From Hyphomicrobium_A sp964493785 (GTDB lineage Bacteria; Pseudomonadota; Alphaproteobacteria; Rhizobiales; Hyphomicrobiaceae), in the NCBI GenBank assembly GCA_964493785.1, contig CAZBPM010000014.1, forward strand, positions 1 to 64,000: DNA of 64,000 nucleotides, read 5' to 3'. How positions within the stretch are numbered: the first letter of the stretch is position 1; each line of letters begins with the position of its first letter. This document shows positions 1-9,407 of the stretch, in pieces. A model generated the notes under the pieces. The model was given only the letters and a program-made list of their open reading frames with translations, did not search any database and was not told the DNA's origin. The position numbers and the translations under genes are program-made.

Positions 1-244
1 CGGGCGTTGCGGCCGAAGCCGCGGGCGCGGCCGGAGCAGCCGCCTGAGATGCTGGCGCTGCGGCTGCGGGCGTCGTGGCCGCAGGCGTCGTAGCGGGTGC
101 CGGTTGGCTGACCGTTGCGGCCTGCGTGGATTGCGTGGGTGGAGCCGGAGTTTCGGCGCGGGATGCTACCGATCCCGTAACGCAGAACGCCGCGGTCGCG
201 AGCAGCAGCCCGGCGCGCGTCGAAACAGCCTTCGAATTCATCAT
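1..244 (-). CDS. Exported Ala/Pro-rich protein, N-terminal part only
   Basis: This reading frame starts with two ATG codons ending at 244 and runs off the left edge of the window, so only about 81 residues are seen. The start MMNSKAVSTRAGLLLATAAF looks like a signal peptide (positive n-region, then a hydrophobic stretch). It is followed by a long low-complexity region of Ala, Pro, Thr and Gln, typical of a periplasmic linker or a surface-anchoring stalk. GGAG lies about 8 to 12 bases upstream of the start. The family cannot be named because the folded domain lies outside the window. Confidence 0.6.
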   Translation of the reverse strand, partial: MMNSKAVSTRAGLLLATAAFCVTGSVASRAETPAPPTQSTQAATVSQPAPATTPAATTPAAAAPASQAAAPAAPAASAATP

Positions 245-560
245 CCCTCGGTCTCCAATAGCGCCTGCAAGCTAGGTGGAGAAAATGGCCGTGGCTGGGC
301 CGGATTCGACGCAAACCAACCGTTAGGCATGTGGCAATCGATGTGTGATGCCGTCAAGGTTAACATGGGGCATCGGGGCCACAGTCGTCGTGACAAATAC
401 CTCAAGAGTCGTGGAAAAGTCCCCAGGCGCGTTCATCCAGCTTCGGAGCACTCACAGCTTAAGGGGAGCTTAAGCTCGATCGCCAGCGCTCACCTGGCCT
501 CAAATGACAAAGGGCGCAGCTTGCGCCGCGCCCTTCGATCTCTTCGGTGCAGGGGGTGGA
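245..560. other. Intergenic region, no gene seen
   Basis: This stretch of 316 bases lies between the exported protein start and the end of groEL. It holds the groEL terminator hairpin (500-535) and a 7-bp inverted repeat AGCTTAA/TTAAGCT at 456-462 and 470-476. No convincing ORF with a ribosome binding site is present. It should contain the promoter of the leftward exported-protein gene. Confidence 0.5.
500..535 (-). terminator. Hairpin terminator of groEL
   Basis: An 8-bp stem AAGGGCGC/GCGCCCTT (510-517 with 528-535) lies 26 bases beyond the groEL stop. On the minus strand it is followed by TTGTCATTTG, a weak T-rich tract. Confidence 0.55.
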
Positions 561-2207
<1,647 letters not shown>

Positions 2208-2261
2208 GTGGGGAAAGCTCCTATCAGCTTCGACTGTGTGTATGACGGCTCAACAGCGAGA

Positions 2262-2576
2262 TCAGGCGGCCGCCTTCACGTTGGCCTTGCCCTCGAGAAC
2301 GCCGAAGATGTCGCTCTCTTTCATGATGACGAGGTCCTCGCCATCGATCTTGACCTCAGTGCCGCTCCACTTGCCGAACAGCACCCGGTCGCCGGGCTTG
2401 ACGTCGAGGGGATTGACCTTGCCGGCCTCGTCGCGGGCACCAGGGCCAACGGCGACGATCTCGCCCTGGATGGGCTTTTCCTTCGCGGTATCGGGGATGA
2501 TGATGCCGCCCGCGGTCTTGGTGTCTTCCTCCACGCGGCGAACAACGACGCGGTCATGAAGAGGACGGAACTTCAT
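2262..2576 (-). CDS. groES: Co-chaperonin GroES (Cpn10)
   Basis: The protein begins MKFRPLHDRVVVRRVEED and is 104 residues long. This matches the usual rhizobial GroES, with the mobile loop segment TAGGIIIPDTAKEKP near residues 20-35. The frame stays open to an earlier ATG at 2603, but GAGGTTG stands 6 to 12 bases before the ATG at 2576 and nothing resembling a ribosome binding site precedes 2603, so 2576 is taken. GroES caps the GroEL chamber. It is the first gene of the groESL operon. Confidence 0.98.
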   Translation of the reverse strand: MKFRPLHDRVVVRRVEEDTKTAGGIIIPDTAKEKPIQGEIVAVGPGARDEAGKVNPLDVKPGDRVLFGKWSGTEVKIDGEDLVIMKESDIFGVLEGKANVKAAA

Positions 2577-2695
2577 GGGATCAACCTCATGATATGGCTT
2601 CATAATATTGCGTTTTACGCCTCAGCCGCGATGCGGTGAGGCTTGAGATGCGAGGCGCGATCATGCGCTTGCAGCCGTTATCGGCCCCGCGCCGC

Positions 2696-2725
2696 GTATA
2701 TGATCTTGGCTGTTAGCACTGTCAA
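2696..2725 (-). promoter_or_regulatory. Sigma70-type promoter of groESL
   Basis: On the minus strand TTGACA (plus 2720-2725) is followed 18 bases later by ATATAC (plus 2696-2701). Transcription would start near 2689, about 113 bases before the groES ATG. The -35 box lies inside the CIRCE-like element, so a bound repressor would block the polymerase. Confidence 0.6.
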
Positions 2726-2739
2726 GGATCGAGTGCCAG
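2713..2739 (-). promoter_or_regulatory. CIRCE operator (HrcA binding site)
   Basis: The sequence TTAGCACTG-N9-GAGTGCCAG closely matches the CIRCE consensus TTAGCACTC-N9-GAGTGCTAA (8 of 9 and 7 of 9 positions), with the exact 9-base spacer. It overlaps the predicted -35 box of groESL. CIRCE is the known operator of the HrcA heat-shock repressor. hrcA itself is not in the window. Confidence 0.8.
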
Positions 2740-3070
2740 AAATAGAGCGAGGATCTACGGCGGCTGCACTATCGGAGGGCGCGCATTAAATAAGGCTTAG
2801 CGGGCGCTTCGCGTTTGGATGGGCATTCTCAGCGCGGAGACAGCCGCAGATCGAACGGATTTCTAGCGTTGCCGATACAGACGAATGCCGATGCCCGTCG
2901 CCTCGCTGACACTGCGGGGCTGGAATGAGGGAAGCCGGACCGCGTCTAAATCATTGGAAGAAAAGATAGAGCGCCGCAGGCGATGCAAAAGAATGTCTTT
3001 CACCCGAGCGGCAGAACAATGGCCGCGCCTTCGGCGGCTGCCGAAATAACTTTAAACAAGGTCCAGTATC

Positions 3071-3108
3071 AAAAAGAGAAAGCCCGCTCGACTTTCGCCA
3101 GCGGGCTT
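3071..3108 (-). terminator. Terminator of the H-NS-like gene
   Basis: A 9-bp perfect stem AAGCCCGCT/AGCGGGCTT (3080-3088 with 3100-3108) is followed on the minus strand by TCTCTTTTTG. This is a clear intrinsic terminator about 50 bases after the H-NS-like stop codon. Confidence 0.8.
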
Positions 3109-3156
3109 GTTTCGTTCGATTTGTAACAGCCTACAAGATGGGCAAAGGCCGTCGGA

Positions 3157-3468
3157 CTAAATCGCGAAATCGGTGATTTTCGAGCCCTTGCTGAGCTTCG
3201 CAACAAGCCAATTCGGCTTACGGCCGCGCCCGGTCCAGGTCTCCGACTTGTTGTCCGGATTGACATACTTGGCTGCGCTCGACTTGCCGCGACCACGACC
3301 GCCAAACAACTCCGAAACAGAAAACCCGCGCTTTTCCGCAAGTTGCGCCAACGCCTGCTTCACTTCCGAGCGCTCGCGATCGCGGGCGGCGTTGATGGCC
3401 TTCTGAACTTTCGCGTCGAGCTCAAGCAGATCCTTCAGCGACATCTTATCGACATTGGGGGTGGCCAT
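3157..3468 (-). CDS. H-NS histone family nucleoid-associated protein
   Basis: The predicted protein has 103 residues. It starts MATPNVDKMSLKDLLELDAK and has an N-terminal charged helical oligomerisation region (about 8-55) and a C-terminal DNA-binding region. The latter has the AT-hook-like core found in this family (WTGRGRKPNWL, about 80-90). AGGAAGGA 5 to 12 bases before the ATG at 3468 fixes the start. The frame extends 7 codons further upstream without a better site. The protein should bind AT-rich DNA and silence or bend it. Its own upstream region is AT-rich and has a palindrome (3493-3518), which suggests autoregulation. Confidence 0.88.
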   Translation of the reverse strand: MATPNVDKMSLKDLLELDAKVQKAINAARDRERSEVKQALAQLAEKRGFSVSELFGGRGRGKSSAAKYVNPDNKSETWTGRGRKPNWLVAKLSKGSKITDFAI

Positions 3469-3492
3469 TGCAGTCCTTCCTAAACGCACGTG

Positions 3493-3518
3493 TGTGGATC
3501 AATTGTCCAATTGCCACA
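3493..3518. promoter_or_regulatory. Palindrome upstream of the H-NS-like gene, possible operator
   Basis: TGTGG-AT-CAATTG-TC-CAATTG-CCACA forms an almost perfect inverted repeat with arms of 11 matching bases. It lies 25 to 50 bases before the ATG of the H-NS-like gene, where an operator or a 5' leader hairpin would act. The binding protein is unknown. Confidence 0.4.
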
Positions 3519-3740
3519 TCTATATCCGCTTCAATTACTTTTTGCTTTCATTTTGTCAAGCAGTGCCAAATTGATTTTTCGCTTTAGTTCCAAGCTTGCA
3601 TATCTGCGCAACCACAGCGCGCAGGCATAATGCAGTTTCGCGCAGTCTTTCGGCATGGCGAATTGCGTTCAGGCAGCGTTCAGCTGGCGAGGGTTAGCTT
3701 CACTCAACCCTGAACTCCCATCTTCCCCGGAGTGATCCAA

Positions 3741-3772
3741 GAGGGCGCAGCGTTCAGGGTCGCTGCGCCCTC
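3741..3772. other. Perfect 12-bp hairpin without U-tract
   Basis: GAGGGCGCAGCG (3741-3752) pairs fully with CGCTGCGCCCTC (3761-3772) around an 8-base loop. No gene ends near it on either strand and there is no T-run on either side. It could be the 3' end of an unannotated short RNA or a REP-like element. Confidence 0.4.
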
Positions 3773-3844
3773 ACCCCCTAAAACAAATCGATTGGATCCG
3801 GTCCGGCGATCCCTTCCCCGACGGAGCAGCGCTGCTGACCGGCG

Positions 3845-3869
3845 GGAACAGACGTGCAACGGCCGCGTT
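3845..3869 (+). promoter_or_regulatory. EcfG-type (general stress response) promoter of sodB
   Basis: GGAAC (3845-3849), 16 bases, then CGTT (3866-3869) exactly matches the alphaproteobacterial EcfG promoter GGAAC-N16/17-CGTT. A start near 3876 would give a leader of about 80 bases before the sodB ATG at 3955. No EcfG, PhyR or NepR gene is in the window. Confidence 0.6.
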
Positions 3870-3954
3870 GCCATCGCACAGGCGAGCCGTTAGGTTCCGC
3901 CGCAAATCATTCCCGCCATTTACCGTTCCAAGAAAAACTGATCCGGGGGCCGAT

Positions 3955-4554
3955 ATGACATTCAAGCTCCCGCCGCTCCCCTATGCCTACGACGCACTCG
4001 GGCCGTACATGTCGGCCGAGACGCTGGAGTACCATCACGACAAGCATCATCAGGCTTATGTCGACATGGCCAACAAGCTGATCCCCGGCTCGAAGTACGA
4101 GGGCAAGAGCATCGAGGCGATCTGCAAGGAAGCTTTCGCGGACAAGGCCCAGCCGGTGATCAACAACGTCGGCCAGGACTACAACCACAACCACTTCTGG
4201 CAGTGGATGAAGAAGGGTGGCGGCGGCAACAAGCTGCCTGGCACCGTGCAGAAACTGGTCGACGGCGCGGGGGGCTTCGACAAGGTCCGCAACGACTTCA
4301 TCGAGAACGGCAAGACGCAGTTCGGCTCGGGCTGGACTTGGCTTGCGGTCAAGGACGGCGGGCTGGTGCTGATGAAGACGCCCAACGGCGAGAACCCGCT
4401 TATGCACGGTGCACAGCCCATCCTCGGCTGCGACGTGTGGGAGCACAGCTATTACATCGACTACCGCAACGCGCGGCCGAAGTACCTCGAGGCCTGGTTC
4501 GACAACCTCGTGAATTGGGAGCACGTCGAGGAGCTGGCTGCGAAGGCGGCTTAA
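3955..4554 (+). CDS. sodB: Superoxide dismutase, Fe type
   Basis: This 199-residue protein begins MTFKLPPLPYAYDALGPYMS, the classical start of Fe/Mn superoxide dismutases. The metal ligands appear in the HHDKHHQAYV, NHNHFW and CDVWEHSYYIDYRN segments. The latter two, with the preceding QDYNH, suggest the iron form or a cambialistic enzyme. It converts superoxide to oxygen and hydrogen peroxide in the cytoplasm. The open frame runs further upstream, but conservation and the purine-rich GGGGG before the ATG at 3955 favour this start. An EcfG-type promoter lies upstream and a strong terminator follows at 4586-4620, so it is a single-gene transcript. Confidence 0.97.
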   Translation: MTFKLPPLPYAYDALGPYMSAETLEYHHDKHHQAYVDMANKLIPGSKYEGKSIEAICKEAFADKAQPVINNVGQDYNHNHFWQWMKKGGGGNKLPGTVQKLVDGAGGFDKVRNDFIENGKTQFGSGWTWLAVKDGGLVLMKTPNGENPLMHGAQPILGCDVWEHSYYIDYRNARPKYLEAWFDNLVNWEHVEELAAKAA

Positions 4555-4585
4555 GCGCTTCGGGTTCTGCCGAAAGCTCATTTGG

Positions 4586-4620
4586 AAAGGCGCTAGCCCT
4601 ACGGGGCCGGCGCCTTTTTT
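4586..4620 (+). terminator. Intrinsic terminator of sodB
   Basis: An 8-bp stem AAAGGCGC/GCGCCTTT (4586-4593 with 4610-4617) leads directly into six Ts at 4615-4620. It stands about 30 bases after the sodB stop. Confidence 0.85.
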
Positions 4621-4624
4621 GTCG

Positions 4625-4960
4625 CTACTTCGATTGCGGCTTGAGAGATTCAAGATAGGTCGTGATCGCTGCGACCTCGTCCGGCTCGAAGACGAATTCG
4701 GGCATATCCGGGTGTCCCGAGACGAGGCCCTCTGCAAGCGCCTCGGCGAGATTGTCGGGTGGATAGCGCGTGACGACGACGCGGAACGGCGGCGCTTCCT
4801 TATGGGTGCTCTGATCGTCGGCACCGATGGCGTGACACCGAGCGCAATTGGCCTGCAGCAGAGACCGGCCTTTATCCAGTACGGCATCGGCTTGCGCGTT
4901 GGCGCCGCTGGTAGAGAGCGCAAAGAGCAAACCTGCGATGATGCTGGCGCTACGTCGCAT
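4625..4960 (-). CDS. Small c-type cytochrome (class I), exported
   Basis: This 111-residue protein has a signal peptide (MRRSASIIAGLLFALSTSGA, cleavage likely after ANA). It has one haem-binding CARCH motif near residues 39-43 and a likely axial methionine in HPDMPEF near residue 85. It is the size of a single-haem periplasmic electron carrier. It is convergent with sodB and has no obvious partner enzyme next to it, so its redox partner is unknown. In many rhizobia a similar cytochrome sits next to pheA/kdsB, but here it lies almost 60 kb away. Confidence 0.85.
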   Translation of the reverse strand: MRRSASIIAGLLFALSTSGANAQADAVLDKGRSLLQANCARCHAIGADDQSTHKEAPPFRVVVTRYPPDNLAEALAEGLVSGHPDMPEFVFEPDEVAAITTYLESLKPQSK

Positions 4961-5077
4961 GCTTATCTCCCAGACTGCCGCTGATGTCGTGATCCTGTTC
5001 GGGCATTACACGACGGACCGCCTTGATCGTGCTCAAGGGCGAGCATAGCGCTGCAAATTGGTCTGAAAGTCGGCGAC

Positions 5078-5110
5078 AAAAAAGGAGCAACCGATTGACC
5101 GGATGCTCCC
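5078..5110 (-). terminator. Intrinsic terminator of the DUF4236 gene
   Basis: On the minus strand a GGAGCA/TGCTCC stem (plus 5104-5109 with 5084-5089) has an inner CCG/CGG extension and is followed by TTTTTT (plus 5078-5083). It lies 45 bases after the stop of the leftward gene. Confidence 0.8.
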
Positions 5111-5154
5111 ATCATCGTGCGCGAGATAAGTCGGCACCAGCAGTCGACCAGCGG

Positions 5155-5463
5155 TCAGAACCACGCCGGCTGCCACCAATGCAGAGCCGCGCGAACCAGT
5201 TGGGGCTGAAGCAGGTAGGCGACGCCGACGAGCGCGACCACGACCAGCAAGAGCAGGAATACGGTCCCCGTGATGGGCGTACGGTAGCTCATGCCGGTGC
5301 CGGGGATGCCGAGCGTCACCATGCGCTTACCGTCGGCACCGACGTTGATGGTAGCGCCTTTACCGCCGAGGCTCGTGCTCACCCGCGATTTGCTCAGGTT
5401 GACTTTGACGCCTTTCGCGACGCCGACCTGCTTGCGGAAACGAAAGCCGGGAAGAAAGCCCAT
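5155..5463 (-). CDS. DUF4236 domain protein with C-terminal membrane segment
   Basis: The 102-residue product starts MGFLPGFRFRKQVGVAKGVK. It contains the DUF4236 pattern (FRFRK, NLSKSRVSTSLGGKGATINVG, then GIPGTGMSYR) in residues 1-65 and one hydrophobic helix (about 70-90). The ATG at 5463 is preceded by GAGG at 9 to 12 bases. A TTG two codons upstream is less well placed. DUF4236 is a small beta-rich domain of unknown function, often membrane-anchored. It stands alone with its own terminator. Confidence 0.75.
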   Translation of the reverse strand: MGFLPGFRFRKQVGVAKGVKVNLSKSRVSTSLGGKGATINVGADGKRMVTLGIPGTGMSYRTPITGTVFLLLLVVVALVGVAYLLQPQLVRAALHWWQPAWF

Positions 5464-5613
5464 CGCCAATCCTCGTCCGTTTGAAGCTCAAAACCAATGG
5501 CAGTGTACGTGCCGCCAAGTGGGATGGAGTCGCTCGCTATTGCAAAGCTATTATCTGCCAATCCACATGAGAAGCCCGGCGTAAATTCACGGGCGCGTTG
5601 ATGTTTTTCAGCC

Positions 5614-7056
5614 TCACCCGTCCTTGCGGCCGACGCCGAACCAGCCGCCCAGCTTTTCCTTCATATCGCTCAGCGTCTCGTTGACGCCGCCCATGGCGGA
5701 ATTCATCGCCTGGATGCGCTCGAAGGCGCCTTCGACCACGGTTTCCTTGCCGTATTTGTGCTTGTTCTCTTTGTCGGCATCAATGAGCGCGGCACGCTCC
5801 TCTTTTGTGAGCGGTCCGATGCGTGCCATCGGCGGGCGGATCAGCGCCCGCTGCACCATCGACGGCTCACCCTTGTTGCGCAGGGTCGAGACGAGCGCTT
5901 CGCCGACCTTGAGCTGCTGGATGGCCTGCTCGGTATTGATCTCGGGATTTTTGACGAATGTATCGGCGGCGGCCCGAATGGCCTTCTGCTCCTTCGGCGT
6001 GAAGGCGCGCAATGCGTGCTGCACGCGATTGCCGAGCTGCGCGGAGACGCGGTCGGGAACGTCGGAGGGGCTTTGCGTCACGTAGTAGACGCCGACGCCC
6101 TTCGAACGAATGAGCCGCGTCACGCGCTCGATCTGGTCGAGCATCGCCTTGGGCGCGTCGTCGAACAGGAGATGCGCCTCATCGAACAGGAAGACGAGCT
6201 TGGGCTTGTCGAGGTCGCCGACCTCGGGGAGCTTGTCGAACAGCTCGTCCAGCATCCAGAGCAGCGCCGTCGCGTAAAGGCGCGGATTGTCCATGAGCTT
6301 GTCGGCGGCCAGGACGTTGACGACGCCGTAGCCGTCGCGGAAGCGCATGAAGTCGTTGATATCGAGCGCCGTCTCGCCGAAGAACTTGTCGGCGCCCTGC
6401 TCTTCCAGCACGAGAAGGCGGCGCTGCAGCACCCCTACCGTCGCGGGCGCGATGTTGCCGTACTTGCCTCGCAGTTCACCGGCTCTGCGTCCCATTTCCT
6501 CGATCACGGCGCGCAGGTCGCGCAGCTTGCGAATGACCATCTTGGGATCGCGCGTCTCGCGGCGGTCCTCGGCCCAGCGGAAAGCGATGTTGAGCACGCC
6601 TTCCTGAGGCTCGGTCAGGTCGAGCAGGCGTGACAGCAGCAGCGGACCCATCGACTGCACAGACGTGCGTATGGGGTGGCCCTGCTCGGCGAAGATGTCC
6701 CAGAACGCCACCGGGAATGCGGCGTTGAAATAGCCCGGAAGGCCGATCTCCTCGGCGCGCGCGACCAGACCCGGCTTCTGCTCGCCCTTGGCGCCGATAC
6801 CAGAGAGGTCGCCTTTGATGTCGGCGGCGAAGACGGGCACGCCCGCGGCGGAGAAGCTTTCCGCCAGCACCTGCAGGGTGACAGTCTTGCCGGTGCCAGT
6901 GGCGCCGGTAACGAGGCCGTGGCGGTTGGCGAGCTTAAGCTCGATGTACTCGATGCCCGCGTGACTGCCGCCAAGTAGGATGCGTCCGTTCTGGGCGAAA
7001 AAGCGTGGGTCGGCAGCGGGATTGTCGGTCGCTGCGGACTTCGACTTATCGGACAT
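5614..7056 (-). CDS. HerA/DUF853-family ATPase
   Basis: This 480-residue protein has Walker A GATGTGKT near residues 49-56 and Walker B LVFLFDEAHLL near 280-290. It also has the YVTQSPSDVPDRVSAQLGNR segment typical of the DUF853 (HerA-like C-terminal) family. It belongs to the FtsK-HerA class of DNA-pumping ATPases, whose exact cellular role in bacteria is unclear. The start MSDKSKSAATDNPAADPRFF at 7056 has GGAG about 10 bases upstream. The longer open frame to 7248 lacks a site. No NurA-like nuclease or SIR2 partner is adjacent, so it is probably not a two-gene defence system here. Confidence 0.88.
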   Translation of the reverse strand: MSDKSKSAATDNPAADPRFFAQNGRILLGGSHAGIEYIELKLANRHGLVTGATGTGKTVTLQVLAESFSAAGVPVFAADIKGDLSGIGAKGEQKPGLVARAEEIGLPGYFNAAFPVAFWDIFAEQGHPIRTSVQSMGPLLLSRLLDLTEPQEGVLNIAFRWAEDRRETRDPKMVIRKLRDLRAVIEEMGRRAGELRGKYGNIAPATVGVLQRRLLVLEEQGADKFFGETALDINDFMRFRDGYGVVNVLAADKLMDNPRLYATALLWMLDELFDKLPEVGDLDKPKLVFLFDEAHLLFDDAPKAMLDQIERVTRLIRSKGVGVYYVTQSPSDVPDRVSAQLGNRVQHALRAFTPKEQKAIRAAADTFVKNPEINTEQAIQQLKVGEALVSTLRNKGEPSMVQRALIRPPMARIGPLTKEERAALIDADKENKHKYGKETVVEGAFERIQAMNSAMGGVNETLSDMKEKLGGWFGVGRKDG

Positions 7057-7319
7057 TTGCGGGCTCCAATCAGGGCTTTCGAGGCACCGGCTAGTTAAGC
7101 GACTCGACGCAAGCATGCCTGTTTTTCTTGGCATGTGGCCCGACCCATTGCAAATATCGGTTGCATGAGGGACTTGGGACGCAGCTTCCGGCGCGCCGAA
7201 GCGACGCGGAATGCTTTGACGCCTTCTTTCCCTCGTGCGAACAGGCACGCTCTCAGCCTATAAATCAGGGGCGGCCTCCTGCCGAACCCAGCTAAACAAT
7301 CGCGAGATTGCGCCCGGAC

Positions 7320-9209
7320 ATGACCGAGACCGAACCGCTGAAGCTTGCCTCTGGTTTTCCCGCCACCGACTACGCGAAGTGGCGGCAGCTCGTCGACAAG
7401 GCGCTAAAGGGCGCCGATTTCGACAAGCGGCTCGTGGCCAAGACGGCGGACGGCTTGCGCATCGAGCCGCTGTATACACGGGCCGACACGCTGGCAGGTG
7501 CCGACGCGGCTGTGCCGGGATTCGCGCCTTTCACGCGCGGCACGCACGCGCAGGTCGATGGCCTGGGTTGGCAGATCCATCAGCGCGTGATCGAGGCGGA
7601 TCCGGCAGCGGCGAATAAGGTCATCCTCGAAGAGCTCGACGGCGGCGCCAATGGCGCGGTGCTGCAGATCGCGGGGCCTGGCCAGATCGGTATCAAGGTG
7701 ACGAGCACCGACGATGCCGCAGCGACGCTCTCGGGTGTCTATGTCGACTACGCACCGATTCAGCTCGCGGGAGGAATCGGCGGGCTCGAGGCAGCTCGGC
7801 ATTATCTCAAAGCGCTGGCGGTCCTGAAGCGCGAGCCGGGCGGCAGCGCGATTTCGCGGCTCAACATCGATCCGATCGGTGCGCTGGCACACCTCGGCGC
7901 CACGTGGGCTCCGATAGAGAAGGCACTAGCGGAAGCGGTGCAATTCGCGAGTGAAGCGCGCGGCTCTGACCGTCCAGTTACCAGCATCCTCGTTGACGCG
8001 GGCGTGCCGCACGAAGCGGGTGCGAGCGAGGCGCAGGAGCTTGCATTCCTCGCGGCTGCGCTCGTCACCTATCTGCGCGCCTTCGAGGCCGCGGGTATTG
8101 CGCCCAAAGATGCATTCCCCACGCTCGCATTCGCGCTCGCGGTCGACACCGATCTGTTCCTCAATGCCGCTAAGGTGCGTGCAGCCCGCACAATCATTGC
8201 GCGCATCGCGGAGGCAAGCGGGGCATCGGCCAGCACCCTGCACATCACCGCTACGACATCTGGCCGCGTGATGGCGAAGCGCGATCCGTGGACCAACATG
8301 CTGCGCACGACGACCGCGTGCGCGGCTGCTGCTTTTGGCAGCGCCGACGCCATCAGCGTGCGTCCGTTCACGTGGGCGCTCGGTGCACCGGATCGGTTTG
8401 CGCGGCGCGTTGCACGCAACACCCAGCTCGTGCTGCAGGAAGAGTCGCAGCTTGGCCGCGTCGTCGATCCGATCGGCGGCTCGTGGTACGTCGAGAAGCT
8501 GACCGCCGAACTCGCAAAGAAGGCGTGGGAGCTATTCCAGGGCATCGAAGGCAAGGGTGGCCTGGTCAAGGTGCTGACGAGCGGCGCGCTGCAGGACGAC
8601 ATCGCCAAGGTCGCCGAGACGCGGGCCAAGGCCGTCGCGACCGGGCGCATTGAGCTGACGGGCGTATCGGTGTTTCCGTTCCTCGGCGACGACGGTGTGA
8701 AGATCACCGCTTATGCGCAAGCTGTTCCGACACCGGCTGCCGTTATCCGTCCGCTGACCGGCCATCGCCTCAGCGAGGCGTTCGAGGCGCTGCGCGATGC
8801 AGGCGATGCTTTCCTCGCCAAGACGGGCAAGCGGAAGCAGGTGTTCATGGCCAATCTCGGCGAGATCGCGGATCACAACCGGCGCTCGCAATGGATCTGG
8901 AACTTCCTGGCCGCCGGCGGCATCGAGGGCCTGACCAGCGACGGCTACAAGAGCGCAGGCGATGCGGCGGCGGCGTTCAAGGCGTCGGGCGCCAAGATCG
9001 CCGTGATCTCGTCGTCAGATGAGGTCTACGCGCAGGAGGCGGAGGCTACCGCTAAGGCGCTCAAGGATGCGGGTGCCGAGCGGGTGCTGCTCGCGGGGCG
9101 TCCGGGCGAAGCGGAGGCCGCGTTGCGGGCGGCCGGGGTCGACGGTTTCCTTTACGCCGGACAGGACGCGGTGGCGACGCTGGGCGAACTGCATAAGAAC
9201 ATTTCCTAG
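7320..9209 (+). CDS. mutA: Methylmalonyl-CoA mutase small (beta) subunit
   Basis: The 629-residue product matches the small subunit of heterodimeric methylmalonyl-CoA mutase in length and layout. A TIM-barrel region contains RLNIDPIGALAH, TSGRVMAKRDPWTNMLR and DPIGGSWYVE. A degenerate C-terminal cobalamin-like domain (about 500-629) has no DxHxxG B12-ligand motif, as expected for the non-catalytic subunit. The large subunit converts (R)-methylmalonyl-CoA to succinyl-CoA in propionate and ethylmalonyl-CoA metabolism. mutB/scpA is not next to it, unlike the common mutAB operon. The start at 7320 is chosen over a TTG at 7308. Both have weak ribosome sites. Confidence 0.93.
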   Translation: MTETEPLKLASGFPATDYAKWRQLVDKALKGADFDKRLVAKTADGLRIEPLYTRADTLAGADAAVPGFAPFTRGTHAQVDGLGWQIHQRVIEADPAAANKVILEELDGGANGAVLQIAGPGQIGIKVTSTDDAAATLSGVYVDYAPIQLAGGIGGLEAARHYLKALAVLKREPGGSAISRLNIDPIGALAHLGATWAPIEKALAEAVQFASEARGSDRPVTSILVDAGVPHEAGASEAQELAFLAAALVTYLRAFEAAGIAPKDAFPTLAFALAVDTDLFLNAAKVRAARTIIARIAEASGASASTLHITATTSGRVMAKRDPWTNMLRTTTACAAAAFGSADAISVRPFTWALGAPDRFARRVARNTQLVLQEESQLGRVVDPIGGSWYVEKLTAELAKKAWELFQGIEGKGGLVKVLTSGALQDDIAKVAETRAKAVATGRIELTGVSVFPFLGDDGVKITAYAQAVPTPAAVIRPLTGHRLSEAFEALRDAGDAFLAKTGKRKQVFMANLGEIADHNRRSQWIWNFLAAGGIEGLTSDGYKSAGDAAAAFKASGAKIAVISSSDEVYAQEAEATAKALKDAGAERVLLAGRPGEAEAALRAAGVDGFLYAGQDAVATLGELHKNIS

Positions 9210-9222
9210 TAACGCCAGCGGC

Positions 9223-9256
9223 GAAGCTTTGTCTGCGGATCGCGTGGCGCGAGTCG
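9223..9256. repeat. Dispersed intergenic element, short copy (C)
   Basis: GAAGCTTTGTCTGCGG, then 7 bases, then GGCGCGAGTCGA. The same two blocks with the same 7-base spacing and only one difference in each occur at 26169-26203. This copy lies 14 bases after the mutA stop. Confidence 0.5.
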
Positions 9257-9407
9257 AGAACCGCGCCCAGGCGCCGACCTCATGAGCCGTCGCCGCTTCG
9301 CGGCCGAGAGGGACGTTGCGCGTGACACGAGCGGCACCATATCGGCGCTGAAAGACGCCGCGATTTGTGCTTACATGCACAGCTCCAGTCCCACTGAAGG
9401 ATCGTCC

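Larger units (their letters stand above)
2577..3156. other. Intergenic region with groESL control region and hns-like terminator
   Basis: This gap of 580 bases contains the groESL promoter and CIRCE (2696-2739) and the terminator of the H-NS-like gene (3071-3108). Nothing coding or RNA-like was recognised in 2740-3070. Confidence 0.5.
3469..3954. other. Divergent intergenic region between H-NS-like gene and sodB
   Basis: This gap of 486 bases has an AT-rich half (about 3490-3600, the H-NS-like promoter region), a palindrome at 3493-3518, a perfect 12-bp hairpin at 3741-3772 and an EcfG-type promoter at 3845-3869. No protein gene is visible. Confidence 0.5.

Noticed and set aside
5614..7056. 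HerA-based phage defence pair
   Set aside because: The ATPase belongs to the common DUF853 group and has no nuclease or SIR2 gene beside it.
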